Of a DNA stretch of 64,000 nt, positions 43,870 through 54,800 are shown one piece after another. This DNA is from Adiantum capillus-veneris. Its lineage: Eukaryota > Streptophyta > Polypodiopsida > Polypodiales > Pteridaceae. Numbering within the stretch: position 1 is the first letter of the stretch; the number at the start of each line of letters is the position of its first letter. The DNA lies in the NCBI GenBank assembly GCA_014529385.2, contig CM043965.1, forward strand, positions 64,575,190 through 64,639,189. Reading direction: 5' to 3'. Made by a program: the position numbers and the translations under genes. Under the pieces are notes generated by a model. That model searched no databases and had not been told where the DNA came from. It saw nothing but the letters and a program-made list of their open reading frames with translations.

Positions 43870-45280
43870 AAGAGAGAAAGTCACTTCAATCAAGCAACGA
43901 TACAGGATCTCCAAGGACCATTACATTGCTTAGAATAGGAAGCCTCGCCAACAAATGCCAATAAGCAAATTGCTTATACCCACATCTTGCACAACATAAA
44001 TCTTTTCCATGCATTGGCTGTGTATGCATAATAGGGCTACATTACAAGGCCTTCATAGGCACAACTTTTACTTGCCCAAGCACAACACATACCCTTTGCG
44101 ATACCCTGTCGTAAAGGATGACTCCAAATAGGAAGGGGGGAGGCATTTTGAATGCGGACCTAACATTATGACTATTAGAGGGCAATGTTTTGTGAGATGC
44201 ATTGAATTTTTACGTTTTATTGTGATATTTTTTGACGAAATTTAGAGTATATGCCCTCATAGTAGTGTTACAGAGGAGTATGGGGACAAAATCCATATAT
44301 GAGCCCCTAGGGACATGTGTATAGTGTACATAGCATTTAGATTTCTATTTAAATGATTTTTCTTTTTTTGAGTTGTTTTAAGATTTTCTTTGTTTATTAT
44401 TAAGAAAAAATAAAAAAATCCATAATCCACATGAAGAAAAGACTGACGAGAGGCCTGCGCACTACAAAGAGAAGAAGGTACAGGAAAACGAAGTATGTCT
44501 CAGCAGCCACTACAACAGCCGAAGAACTTGTCACAAAGCAGTGTCAACATGCAACCGATAAGTCATACAAGTCAAAGTCGAGTAGCTACGCCACAAAATG
44601 AGCGAGGTGTTAGTCCCAAAGCTTCAAGTAATATTCTCTGTGGTCTAAGCGTCTTAGCTATTCTAGGTACTGCTCAAGCTGGAAGAGTTGAGCATATTTA
44701 CGTTGTGTCGCTCATGCTGGTGTAGGTGAGCAAAAGAGTCGAAGTCTAAGTACTTAAGTCTGGTGAAGTGAAGAAGAAGGTCCAAAAGACACTCACGTAC
44801 TGAGCACAGTGCGATACGAGTAGAGAAACTTCTACATCGAAAACCCTTCTTGGAAAGGTGGAAGCTATTGAGACATCTTTTGATGTCACATGTGCTACAT
44901 TTATTCCTCAAAACACCAATCATCTCCTTCTTTCACATTCCATGCTTTTTGTGACAAATTTCTCATATGCATATAGAGTGTCCCATAATTGGCACTTGCA
45001 TCAGGCACTCTTTCTGTGTTTCACCCAAGCACTCACCTTTCATGAACATGTACTTCACGTTCAACTGCTCAACTCCAATAAGAGCGTATACCAAAGGCAT
45101 TTTTTTCCCACCGGGTTTTTTCCCTTTGGTCATCCAGGTTTTAGACCCTAATCTAAAGACACCTATCACCATCCTCTTGTACATATTCCTTCTACATCAA
45201 CAATAATGAAATGCTACTCAAAATCAATTGACAAATGAATTGGAGCACCAATTTCAGATCATAGCATACTTCTCCTCAAT
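43870..45280 (+). other. Internal non-coding part of the gag-protease element
   Basis: About 1.4 kb where polymerase genes would sit in a complete element. One 76-codon frame at 44495-44725 (MSQQPLQQPKNLSQSSVNMQ) is Gln/Ser-rich and unrecognised. It could be captured host sequence. Nothing else stands out. Confidence 0.5.
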
Positions 45281-45299
45281 GGCGACTCGAAGAATGGCC

Positions 45300-45590
45300 T
45301 ACAATGACGAAGCTGCAGACAACACTAACAACATGATTGCACAGGAACAAAGAAGTCCCCAATGAAGAAGCGCAAACATAAAAGTAATCAGAGGATCTCA
45401 AAAGATGAATGGTTATGATGAAAGATGTCCGCTCCAATGGATAATAGTTCTTGTTGTGGTTCGACAAAGATACAAGCAGTGCAACAGATGAAGACAAAAC
45501 GAGAGCAAAGTGTTGACCGCTGGGTCAACAACACAACATAGCTCAGGAACAAAGAAGTCCCAAATGAAGAAGCATAGACCTATAATGACA
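45300..45590 (+). repeat. Diverged internal duplication containing an LTR-start copy
   Basis: ggaacaaagaagtccccaat at about 45341 returns as ggaacaaagaagtcccaaat at about 45546. Between them, at 45512-45541, lies a third copy of the first 30 bp of the LTR (TGTTGACCGCTGGGTCAACA onward). Confidence 0.7.
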
Positions 45591-45757
45591 GAAACAGATG
45601 CTGCAGCTCGGAGCGTGGATGTGAAAGACATAAAGTTCGTCATCAATTATGATTTTCCTGAATCATGTGAAGACTATGTACATCGAATTGGATGAACCAG
45701 ACAAGCTACTACAAAGGCTATAGTCTATACTTTCTTTACAACAACAAAATGACAGCA
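45585..45757 (+). pseudogene. Captured fragment of a DEAD-box RNA helicase gene
   Basis: The frame reads [33 protein letters not shown], then a stop and TRQATTKAIVYTFFT. This is the helicase C-terminal domain of plant DBP2/DDX5-like enzymes, where motif V is ATDVAARGLD and motif VI HRIGRTGR. Motif V is altered and the first Arg after HRIG is a stop. No intron interrupts it, so it was either one exon or came through RNA. Nothing upstream resembles the first RecA domain. It cannot encode a helicase. Confidence 0.8.
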
Positions 45758-45808
45758 AAGACCACATCGCCATCGACAATCAGGTCATGTCGAGGACGAC
45801 ATGAACGC

Positions 45809-45820
45809 GGAAGGGGGGAA
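45809..45820 (+). other. Polypurine tract of the gag-protease element
   Basis: GGAAGGGGGGAA immediately before the 3' LTR start TGTTGACC, the position where plus-strand DNA synthesis is primed. Confidence 0.8.
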
Positions 45821-46777
45821 TGTTGACCGCTGGGTCAACAACACAACATAACTCAAGTTTCGTACCAAAGTCTTATCTTTTGCGAGTTATGAAATGCTGC
45901 GGATTATGGCTATAAACGTCATTTGTAATGAGTAGTTATTCCAGTTTCAGAAGCCGGGGTGCAATGGCACTTCCAGATTGTAAATACAAATCCATTTGAC
46001 CCTTTCAACCCCATTTTTGGTAAAACCTAAGGTAGCCTTAGTATATAAGGTACCTAGGTCATTTTGTAAAAGAACTTTTATCATAATCAAAACTTAGCGC
46101 TACCGTCTACTGTGTGTGAGAGAGAAAGAGAGTGAGTGTGAGCTTCATCCTCTCGCTACGCCCGGCTCGCTCAACGCATTGGAGATCCGACTGCACCATT
46201 GTTGTAGGCTCGAGGAGAGCTACACGACAACGCCAAGCATTCCACGCGAGACGGAGCGCACACGCCAACGCATCTACGAGCTATTTGTGGCCGTAAGTGT
46301 ATCAAACGATGTCTATTTTCTGCGTGCTGGTAGTCTATAGAATCGTGGCGACATAAGCTACACATAGGTACTCGTAAATTTCAGTTTCGAGCACTTTCAA
46401 ATTTCGGCTCTGTCATCCTACGCATTTTCCGCAGACGGGTTTAGAGTGAGGGTTTTGAGTGTAGAAGCTTAGGGACAGGTGTATCCTAGTGAGGGGATGG
46501 TGTTCCTTAAGTTTCGTATGAATCTGGCATGATTAGGTGAGTTACCTTCCGTATGTGTGTATGTGGCTAGGTGGTGTAGTTGAGAGCAGTGAGGTTCTTG
46601 ATTGTGGTTTAGTTGGCCTTCCTGAATGTTGTATGTGTAGGATGCTCTCAGCCTGACAAGCTTAAGAGATTTCCTCCGTATGCCTATCGTGTCATCTGTG
46701 TCCTCGATTGACATTATGTTGATCTAGGTAGTGTTTGCATGCACTTCATGGGTGTGTGAGTCGCTTTCCGTCCAACA
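45821..46777 (+). repeat. 3' LTR of the gag-protease element, 957 bp
   Basis: Starts TGTTGACC and ends CCGTCCAACA, followed by the target duplication GGAGC. A TATA box TATATAAGG lies at 46042-46050. A GC-rich segment (46140-46290) with no frame of note follows. The first 188 bp are shared with the 5' remnant. Confidence 0.85.
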
Positions 46778-46782
46778 GGAGC

Positions 46783-48733
46783 CAATGGGCATCCTTGTCT
46801 GACGGACCGATTAAAAGCGAACGGGTCAAAAAGTGAGTTATTGAGCGCCACTCTGGCTTTGGCATTTCCCAACAGTCTGGACAAACCTAACCACCTTGGG
46901 GCCAAATCCCATCATTACTAAATAGTCGAGCAGAATGGACCATTCCATTCCAGCCTGTCATAGGCTTTGTCGAAGTCTACTTTGACAAACGTGTAGTCCT
47001 ACCCTGATTCCTCAGCATGTTTAATCCCTTCCCACATTGAGATCACTACTTCCATTATTCTTAAGCCTTTGATGAAGCCCTTTTGTTCTGAGGAAATCCA
47101 TTCTGCGAGTGCTGGCGATATATTAAGAGCAATTGCTTTGGCAAATATTTTGTAAGCCGAGTTAAGCATAGTTAGGGGTCTCCAGTTGGATAATTCTTCT
47201 TTCATGCCTTTCTTGTGCAACAATTTGATGATCCCAATGCTCATATGTACAGGAAGGGTGCCATACTTCACTGCTTCTTCCCAGACTATTACCAAAATGG
47301 GTGCCATCACTTCCTTGCAGGTTTGGTAGAACTCTGTCTAGAGTCCATGCAAACCCGGGGTTTTCTTGGTTTTAAGGGAGTCAATAGCCCGCTTAATTTC
47401 CCATATCGAGAGGTCGGAGTCAAGCTGGGAGGCCACTTGCGGGGGGATAATTTTGTTCCTACAGCTTTTGACAGTCTCCTCTGGCAGAGGAGATAGACTC
47501 ATCGTTCTTTTCGGGGGGGTTGAACAAATCAGAGAAGTGGGCTCTAGCGATTTCCAGGTTTTCAAACTCCGATGTTGCTTTACCATTGGGACCTACAAGG
47601 AGAGGAATGGATTCCCTTTGGTTCTTTTTCCTGAGGAGCTTGAACATCTCTTTAGTTGGTTTGTCCAACTTCCCTGCCCACCACTCCCTGAAGAAATCTG
47701 TAGTGTGCTTCCTGGTGAGGTCTTCCTCCGTACGAAGTTGTTGCCGTAGTGAAGCGATTTTATCCTGGGTTTCAGAGTCTTCTTTGTTGGAGGATTCAAG
47801 GTCCATGAGAGCATTGTATATATTGCCTTTTCTTCTCCTTCTGATCTCCATAACTTGCTTCATGTACTTTATAAGGGTGAGTTGGGTGCTTGAAATGGCT
47901 TCCACCCAGGCTTTGGTGGCTAGGGTACAACCTTTAGAGAACTCTTGTACCCAGATAGCCTTCACGCTTTCTTGAACTTCTTCTAGTTGGAAGAGGGAGG
48001 AGTCAGTGTGGAACCAATGGTTCCGAATTTTGTTGCACTTGTCATCAATTGTGATGACTAAGGGATAATGGTCAGAAGCACACGAGGTTAGTCTAGGTTT
48101 GACTTTAATTCGGTTAAAGTTCCTGGCCAGTGGAACACTAATGTAGCATCTATCCAGCCTAGCCTTCCTAGTGTTTTCCCCTTTGGAGTAGTTCTGTCAG
48201 GTGAACTCCCCAGGCATTCGAGCATCCCACAATTCGAGTTTGGATTTGAGGAGTTTCCACTTTTCTTTCAGAGGCTGCCATAGTTTGCCCTTTCTGCTGG
48301 TATCTGTCCTCTGAAGCTTCTACCATGTTGAAGTCTCCAAAGATAATAACCTGCCCTTGTAAGCGGCTAGGTGGTTTCATAGGTGCGTTTTGTCTCTGAC
48401 AGTTCCTCCTGCATAAACAAAGACCAGCAGGCAGTGGAGAGGGGCTTCAATCGCCAAGGCCACCCAATATTCTCCTACAGAGGATAGGTGGGAATTAACC
48501 TTCCAATTTTGAGAGACTCCAAGGAAGGTTCCTCCAAAGCCTCTCGAGTGAGAGGAGAAGTACCAATTATGCTCCCTAGAGATGGTAAGGAGCCTCTGGT
48601 GTAATTCTGGTCCAGTGATCTTGATCTCTTGGAGACCAATAACCTCAATCGGATAGTTGACAAGCCATGCCTTGATTTTCTTGGCTTTGTTAGGGTCAGA
48701 CAACCCTTTAATGTTCCAAGAAAGATCTTTCAT
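46783..48733 (-). pseudogene. LINE ORF2, endonuclease and RT first half
   Basis: From the minus-strand ATG at 48733: MKDLSWNIKGLSDPNKAKKI, VIGLQEIKI and, in the next frame, IIFGDFNMVEA are the APE-type endonuclease signatures. The RT part has NWRPLTMLNSAYKIFAKAIA, SSEQKGFIKGL and, after a stop, VKVDFDKAYDRLEW (motif A). It ends at SVRQGCPLAP (motif B) at 46783, where the LTR element is inserted. ORF2 nicks the target and copies LINE RNA at the nick. Several stops and frameshifts make this copy dead. Confidence 0.85.
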
Positions 48734-49219
48734 CTAATATTGCGACGATCCTTACAATTTTTGCTTTGGGTCTACGGAGATACCTGCATCGCCGAGTCGT
48801 GAGCCCTCTTGTTGTCCTTGTGCACCTCCATGGGGGAGGGGCCTATCTCAGAGATTCCCTTTCGTTTGGGGACCAAGTTTTCTTTATTACAGGGGATAGG
48901 AGAGGCCTTTGTTGAAGTCGATAGAAGTTTCTTTGTCAACCTTGTTTACTTGCGTCTCTAAAGGAGACTCAGAGTCCTCATCCTCACCCGAGTCCTGCCC
49001 TATGGAGTCTGCCACATCTGAATCTTCCTACTCAGGGAGCGAGGCCACGATAGCATATCTATTGGGGGCCTTGGGTCTATTCCTCTCGTTGGATTGTTTC
49101 TCAGCAGGAAGACTGTTAGCCTTAGCCGGTTGGGGAGGGGTCCTAGAAGGGCCTTCTATCTTCTTGTTGATGTCGGTTTCAAAAAGGGTGGTAGGTTTCT
49201 GCGCCAGTTTAGGGTCCTT

Positions 49220-50139
49220 GACAGGACAATCACGGACGAAGTGCCCCTTTAAGCCGCAGTGGAAACATGCGTTAGGCAAGTATTTGTATAACAGCGGCTG
49301 GACGCGAAGAACTCACCATCATCTAAGGCTATCACCATCTCTTGGAGGAGGTCCACTGAGGTGTCCGTCTCTATGAGATCCTATGGGTGCCATGCAGGAA
49401 TGTACTCTCCCCTGGGGCGATCCCCTAGCACTTTCCCAAGTTGTGCCCCTATGACCCTAAGGTGGTTATGGAAGTGCAAAGGGAGGTTCGGGAACTCCAC
49501 CCAAACAGGGAAGTTAGTGAGAGCATCCCTCTCTGCGTTGTATTCCTTGTGCCACTTGAATAGGCACAGGGGAGAGGTTCGGAGCAGCTACCCGGAAGGC
49601 CATGTCATAGTTACGGAAAACAAACACATATTGGTTTTTTGGAAGGGCTTGGATGGTCTCAACCTCTGCTCCTATGGGACCCCAGTGGTTCTTGATCCAC
49701 CCTTTCAAAACGTCCACAGGAGGGCGGGGACCAAAAGAACTATCAGCGCTCTGTTTTCTAAATCTGCTTGCATTGTACGAACTTGGGCAACAGGAAGAAT
49801 AACAAGAGGCTTACCGTCTGTAGCTTGTCGAAAGCCTCCTGTAGAAGTGCTTCCGCCTCCTCCTTGGTGAGGGACTGGGGGAGCTGTAGGGGCCGTTGGA
49901 GCGGTAGGGTCCTCAACAGACGGAGGATGAAACTCTGCTATTGGATTGGTAGTAGTTGTCTGTGAGTAGAAACCTGCGATGACGAGCTTGTCGGGGGCTG
50001 CTTCCAATCTGCTCACGCTATCAAGAGGGGGAAGATAATCGCCTCCATTAAGGAGCGAGGTTAGGTTGTGGTGGGATAAAACTTCGTGGTTCAGGCCATT
50101 AACTCCCCCGACGTGGGCTATAGGGGAGTTATTATGCAC
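49220..50139 (-). pseudogene. LINE ORF1 with CCHC zinc knuckle
   Basis: Starts near 50139 (MHNNSPIAHVGGVNGLNHEV), with a Pro/Thr/Ala-rich segment. A DUF4283-like part follows (LKGWIKNHWGPIGAEVETIQ, YVFVFRNYDMAF, then FPNLPLHFHNHLRVIGAQLG in another frame). The zinc knuckle at 49279-49220 is CFHCGLKGHFVRDC. This is the RNA-binding protein of plant L1-type LINEs. Frameshifts lie near 49715, 49515 and 49290. Confidence 0.75.
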
Positions 50140-50326
50140 AAGGGAGTGGTGAGGAAAACCCGCCCCAGGCCCAAATGTTAGGGGGTCTGGAGTCGGGGCC
50201 TAGCGGTGGTGAGATGACCTTGGAGGTCATCTCCCCTATGAGACAGTTGAGGAAGTGGCAGCGCTATGAAGCCTTCACGCCATCGCTCTAAGGGTTTAGC
50301 TCGCTAGGGTTCACATTGATGTGTCT
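50140..50326 (-). other. LINE 5' untranslated region
   Basis: About 190 bp between the target duplication and ORF1, with GC-rich promoter-like text. No frame. Confidence 0.5.
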
Positions 50327-50341
50327 ACTTTTGCGGTTTTC

Positions 50342-50405
50342 AACACGAACAATTTTGGACATAAATTCAGTGTACCTTAATTTTCAACGTTGAATTACTC
50401 CTCAT
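50342..50405 (+). repeat. Rest of oleosin 3'-flank repeat unit, right of the LINE
   Basis: aacacgaacaattttggaca to gaattactcctcataaatac matches 35790-35850, showing that the LINE landed inside the repeat array. Confidence 0.8.
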
Positions 50406-50468
50406 AAATACTTAGTTTCGTACATATATCTTGGTTGTCAGATAAGTTTGTGCGACTCTATGTGTGAG

Positions 50469-50532
50469 TTTTTTTTTTTTGTTTGGAGTTTTTTTTTTTT
50501 TGTTTGGGGGGGGGGGGGGGGGGGGGGGGGGG
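50469..50532. repeat. Poly(T) and poly(G) tracts
   Basis: Two T runs separated by gtttggag, then an uninterrupted G run of about 26 at 50507-50532. Confidence 0.95.
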
Positions 50533-51350
50533 CCTCTGCTGGGTCGTTAGGTTTATTTGGTTACTTATTTTCTAAAGACTCTTTTGTGAAAATATTAGCC
50601 CCATTTTTTCAAATGTAAATGAATTTGTCAAAAATACGTGGTTAAGTTTTTTAAATAGTTAAAAAAATATTTTATTTGATTACTTTTTTTACAAGGCTTG
50701 GTGAAAAGATTAACCCAAATGTTTTAATGGTTCCGGGAAATAAATTTGTCAAAATATCATTTTAAGTGTTCGTTTTGTCCAAAGTTGAAAAAGGTTTGGC
50801 CCAAGAATTGTGCTTTTATGGTGTGAGAAATGGTCACTGCCCGAGCGAGGTCGGCAAGAGCCTTGATTACGGGAATGGTCTATGCAACACCATTCTCGGC
50901 CATCAATGGTCGTGGGAGAGGGAGGCTAGCACACTGTCTGCAGACGAGTGACAATCATGGCAGACAGGATTCTGCGTGTTGATGTGGTAGTTGCAAAGCA
51001 ATTTCCACTCAGCAGATTACGGTTGCTAAGGTGTTGACAACAGGTATTTTCATGTGTGCTGACCTGCATCGCATTTATTGGCATGCAGACCGTACGGGAC
51101 ACTTGACGGTCCGGGTGCTGACTTGGCGTCCATCTGAGGACGGATGACTTGATTCCCGCCAAGAATGCGAGAGGAATGGAGGGTCAGGATCAACAACCCC
51201 CCTCCCCACTACCTTGACATATAAGATATATTCGCCAACCCACCTTTACTTACAAATTCTTAAAGGTGTCTTATTTTTTACCGTGGGGTGGGGGCTTGTT
51301 TCGCGACTCTCTTGCTTTAATAATTACTAGTGTGGCTGGTAGCCTTCGGA
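50533..51350. other. No recognised gene or element
   Basis: AT-rich, then mixed composition. No frame with a family signature. Confidence 0.5.
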
Positions 51351-51552
<202 letters not shown>

Positions 51553-51969
51553 ATCCCTCCCCTTTTTATAATTGTATAGATACTATTTAGTGTCACAAAC
51601 CAGTGACGTGGCATGCCCATCCACGCTGGTTGGACATACCCGAAAAAACATTGCAAAGGTTGATGTGGCAGATTTTCAAAAAACCCGCTGCTAAGGCTGA
51701 CGTGGCAGTGTACAGCAGTCTCAGTACAAACATGCCACGTCCAAACATGCAATGATGTGATCAACTAAACCAATGACTTCATTTGGAGTGAGTAGGCTAC
51801 CTACAAGATTTTCTTACCATCATATTACAACACACCTCCATTTCTAGCATTGGAGCTAGTGGAAAAAATGTTGTTTGTTGGTTCTCCATATCTGGAGTTC
51901 TATGCCAGAGCGAGAGAAAGAGCTCAGATTTGACAACTCAACTCCAAGGCAGGATGCCCGGTGCAAGGG

Positions 51970-51970
<1 letters not shown>

Positions 51971-52024
<54 letters not shown>

Positions 52025-52061
52025 GGGAAGTCTACGCTGCACACACACACACACACACACA
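51971..52061. repeat. (GA)n, G run and (AC)n
   Basis: GA 51971-52013, G to 52027, AC 52040-52061. Confidence 0.95.
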
Positions 52062-52200
52062 CAGACTCAGACATCAATATCGCATGTCGTCTTCAGTAAC
52101 TAAAAAACATAGCCACACCCCAAATGGAAGGGAATGAATATTATCTTTTGTGGACATTTTAAATTCAAATTGCACTTGCTCTTTGGTTTTTGATATATGC

Positions 52201-52313
52201 TAACAAAGGCACAAGCAACTAGCATTGGCCGAGATAACATTTTTTGTGACACTTTAACAAAGGCACAAGCAACTAGCATTGGCCGAGATAACATTTTTTG
52301 TGACACTTTAACA
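52201..52313. repeat. Two tandem copies of a 54-bp unit
   Basis: taacaaaggcacaagcaact starts at 52201 and 52255. The two copies look identical over 54 bp. Confidence 0.9.
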
Positions 52314-53494
52314 TGCTTATACCCCAAAAGAGGATAGATATTTGAGGATAGATCTCAAATATTTGGAGACCTCTAGTCATCAAGCACATAAGTTCCCAAG
52401 TTATAAACACCATCTGGAAACAAATTTTCACCAAATTTAGACTTATTTTTTGGAATTTTTTATAAGAGTCTACTATGTTTTTAAAGGCTAGGAAAGTATT
52501 TGTTATTATAGAGGCTTATTATTCTCAACACTAAATTAAACTTAGACTCACTTGTACCTTGCCATTCATGAATTCCATGTCTTGTTTTTAGCATTAAACT
52601 GAGGTCATCAATATCGTGGTCAATTAGGGTAGGAAGAACAATTGATCATCTTTATAAATGTTAGTAATTGGGGAGGATGCTTGCGGAACATGAGTGGTCC
52701 ATCTTCTTTGGTTCATCGCTATGGAACATGAGGGGTCCATCTTCTTTGGTTCATCTCATGTTTACAGTTGATCTTCGCTTAGTAAGCTCATTCACTTGTG
52801 GTTTCGCATCGACGGGTTTCACCTACTTCACTCCATCTCCTATTTAGAGTTGGATCTTCTCTTGTCAACTCGCTTTCTACTTGTACACGACCGTGTTCCC
52901 TACTTATGCCTTGTAAACTTATCTTATGGCATGTTGAGTAGTAAGAGAGAAGACGCAAGCTTCAACATCCATCTCTATGTTGTATGCAAGTGGTCTTGCA
53001 TAAGAACTTGAGATCTCTCCTTATTTATCTCTTGACATCATATTAGATCTTGCTTGTAGCTAAGAAGTTGTGATTAGTAACGAGGAGCAATGAGAGAAGC
53101 ACTTCAAGGTTAAGAGTTTCATCATTCTCTACCCTCTTGAGTTGGAACTACATCTACATCAACAATTGTCTCCAATTTTATTCATTATTGTGGATAATTG
53201 TGTGATTTGGCAAAGAAAAACACTCTTTGCAAAAAGTTACCATTTTGGGTGTGTTTTGGTATTTTTTGGGAATTAGAGGGCATTGGCATGCAAGAACGCC
53301 AAGGTTTGTGTTTTAGTAGGTCTCCTACTTTGTGTTGCAAGAAGACTTGTTTGTGTTACAATCTTAATAGCTAATTTATGTAGTTTGAATCATCATATTG
53401 GGTACATGTACACACATTCTAGTCATAAGTTGTGACACCTAGCTAGCTATTTTTTATAAGCTACAAGTTTTTGCTACAAACATATCTAACCAAG
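52314..53494. other. Unassigned; possible leader or LTR of a copia element
   Basis: Contains a local repeat (tccatcttctttggttcatc at about 52699 and 52737). The text before 53495 could be leader of the copia Gag that follows, but I can set no LTR ends. Confidence 0.35.
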
Positions 53495-53740
53495 ATGGAA
53501 TCAACCAAAATTCTAGTGAGAAACTGGATAAGAATAACTTTCATGTTTGGAAGTTTAGAATGAACAATTCCGCGGTGGGTATTGAGATTACATTGAAGGT
53601 GAGCAAGAAGATGCACTAGACTTGTCATTGGAGAGTCCTACTCTTCAAAAGGTGAAAGCTTTCAAAATCGCAGCTAGCGAGTACCAAAAAAAAAAAAGTA
53701 CTAGCTATCGATATTGGCTACTTGTTAGGGTGTAAAACAT
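53495..53740 (+). pseudogene. Copia Gag N-terminal fragment
   Basis: EKLDKNNFHVWKFRMNN, then in another frame YIEGEQEDALDLSLESPTL and KAFKIAASEY. This is the opening of the copia Gag (LDGxNFHxWKFxM ... YIEG), here with several frameshifts and an A run at about 53688. Confidence 0.6.
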
Positions 53741-54394
53741 AATTATTGGGCACATGTAGGATGTCAATTTCGTTGAGGAGGATTATGCATAAAATTTAGA
53801 AAATAGGTATGTCTACATGAATGACTATGAATAAAAGATAACGGATAGATGTGTAAATCGCTTGCATATATTGGTGTTATAGTATTGCTTAACACCAATA
53901 GTTCTTCTAGAATTGTCTAGTCTCACTCGCCACATCACTGTCATATATAGGCATAAAATTGCATGCATGGGTTTGCTTGGTTCTTCTCCATTTGTCTTTA
54001 TTTCAATTTTCCTCCATGAGACCTCAAAGCGTGCCAATATATCACTATGTTATGGCCTTGACTAAAGCCCCTTTACTCAGCAAGCTAAAAAAAAATTTGA
54101 TCCTTTAGGTAATCAATAAGCTTGCAAATCCTTAAGCTATAAACTTGATTTGCTTCATAAGTCAGACCGATAAAGAGAAATACTCCTCTATAATGTTCTT
54201 GTAGGCTAGGATATGCTTGTTATCTGAGGCTACCATTTTAGTTGCAAAAAATTATGTTTTCACAAGTTAACAAAAACATTAAATGCACTTTTGTTGAATC
54301 ACAAAGGTACATTGTAGATTTCACTACCAATTCCACTGGCTTTAACACAATTTCTGAATAAATATCCCAAAAGCACAATTATATACATGCCTTC
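53741..54394. other. No recognised gene
   Basis: AT-rich text between the copia Gag fragment and the SINE pair. It may be decayed copia interior. Confidence 0.4.
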
Positions 54395-54475
54395 CCCCCT
54401 TAGCACTGGAGGGCACAGGCAATTTAATGAAGCCCAAGCGGTGGGATCTACGGCAGCGAAAGTAAGACACGGGGA
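54395..54475 (-). repeat. SINE 3' fragment, inverted relative to 54586-54800
   Basis: On the minus strand GTAGATCCCACCGCTTGGGC ... GTGCCCTCCAGTGCTAAGGG resembles the end of the SINE at 54730-54790. The same head-plus-inverted-tail arrangement occurs at 33430-33845. Confidence 0.5.
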
Positions 54476-54585
54476 TCGAGACGCGTGCGGTCGTAAGATG
54501 GTCAGAGTAAACTAGGACACAAAAAAGTAAACATGGACAAGCAGGGAGCCTGTCCAAGTTTATTTATCATTTTATGGTTTGCGCA

Positions 54586-54800
54586 CATGTCAACGTGTCT
54601 GTCGCGGGCGTAGCGGTTAGTGCATTGGGCTCTCATGGCGGTGGTGAGGGTTCGAGTCCCCATGCCTGCGAGACGGGTGCCTATTTTTTACCACCCTCCA
54701 TTCGCCTCGAGATTCCTCCTTTCGACCCCCACCGCGGATCTCATCTCTCTCCATCCGTGCCCTTTAGTGTTGAGGGCCTTCCCCCCTCTATAGTTGTATT
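54586..54800 (+). mobile_element. tRNA-derived SINE
   Basis: A-box-like TAGCGGTTAGTGC at 54611 and a perfect B box GGTTCGAGTCC at about 54649 are at tRNA spacing. The body carries cgcctcgagattcctccttt and ends gtgccctttagtgttgaggg. There is no cloverleaf, so it is not a tRNA gene. It is related by body and 3' end to the SINE at 33430-33640. Confidence 0.65.

Larger units (their letters stand above)
38683..46777 (+). mobile_element. Non-autonomous Ty3-like gag-protease element (8.1 kb)
   Basis: Order: truncated 5' LTR (38683-38870), leader, Gag-Pro frame (39074-43540), W-P-K repeat tail to about 43810, a long non-coding part with a DEAD-box helicase fragment, polypurine tract (45809-45820), and 3' LTR of 957 bp (45821-46777). 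No RT, RNase H or integrase is present. It lies inside a LINE with a 5-bp target duplication. Confidence 0.85.
36497..50326 (-). mobile_element. Full-length LINE, about 5.7 kb, split by an 8.1-kb LTR element
   Basis: A poly(A) tail (T run from 36497 on the plus strand) marks the 3' end. The 15-bp target duplication acttttgcggttttc is at 36482-36496 and 50327-50341. ORF1 (DUF4283-like, CCHC) and ORF2 (endonuclease, RT, zf-RVT) occur in order on the minus strand from 50139 to 36600. The LTR element 38683-46777 sits in the RT between QGCPLAP and LLFS. Both ORFs carry stops and frameshifts. Confidence 0.85.

Noticed and set aside
44495-44725. A separate accessory gene of the LTR element (76 codons)
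   Set aside because: No recognised domain and no conservation evidence. Mentioned only as possible captured sequence.
47366-47975. Plus-strand frames of 127 and 151 codons
   Set aside because: They are antisense to the LINE ORF2, which shows the endonuclease and RT motifs on the minus strand.
54600-54665. A tRNA gene, from the perfect B box
   Set aside because: The head does not fold into a cloverleaf with an acceptor stem, and a SINE body with a related copy at 33430 follows.
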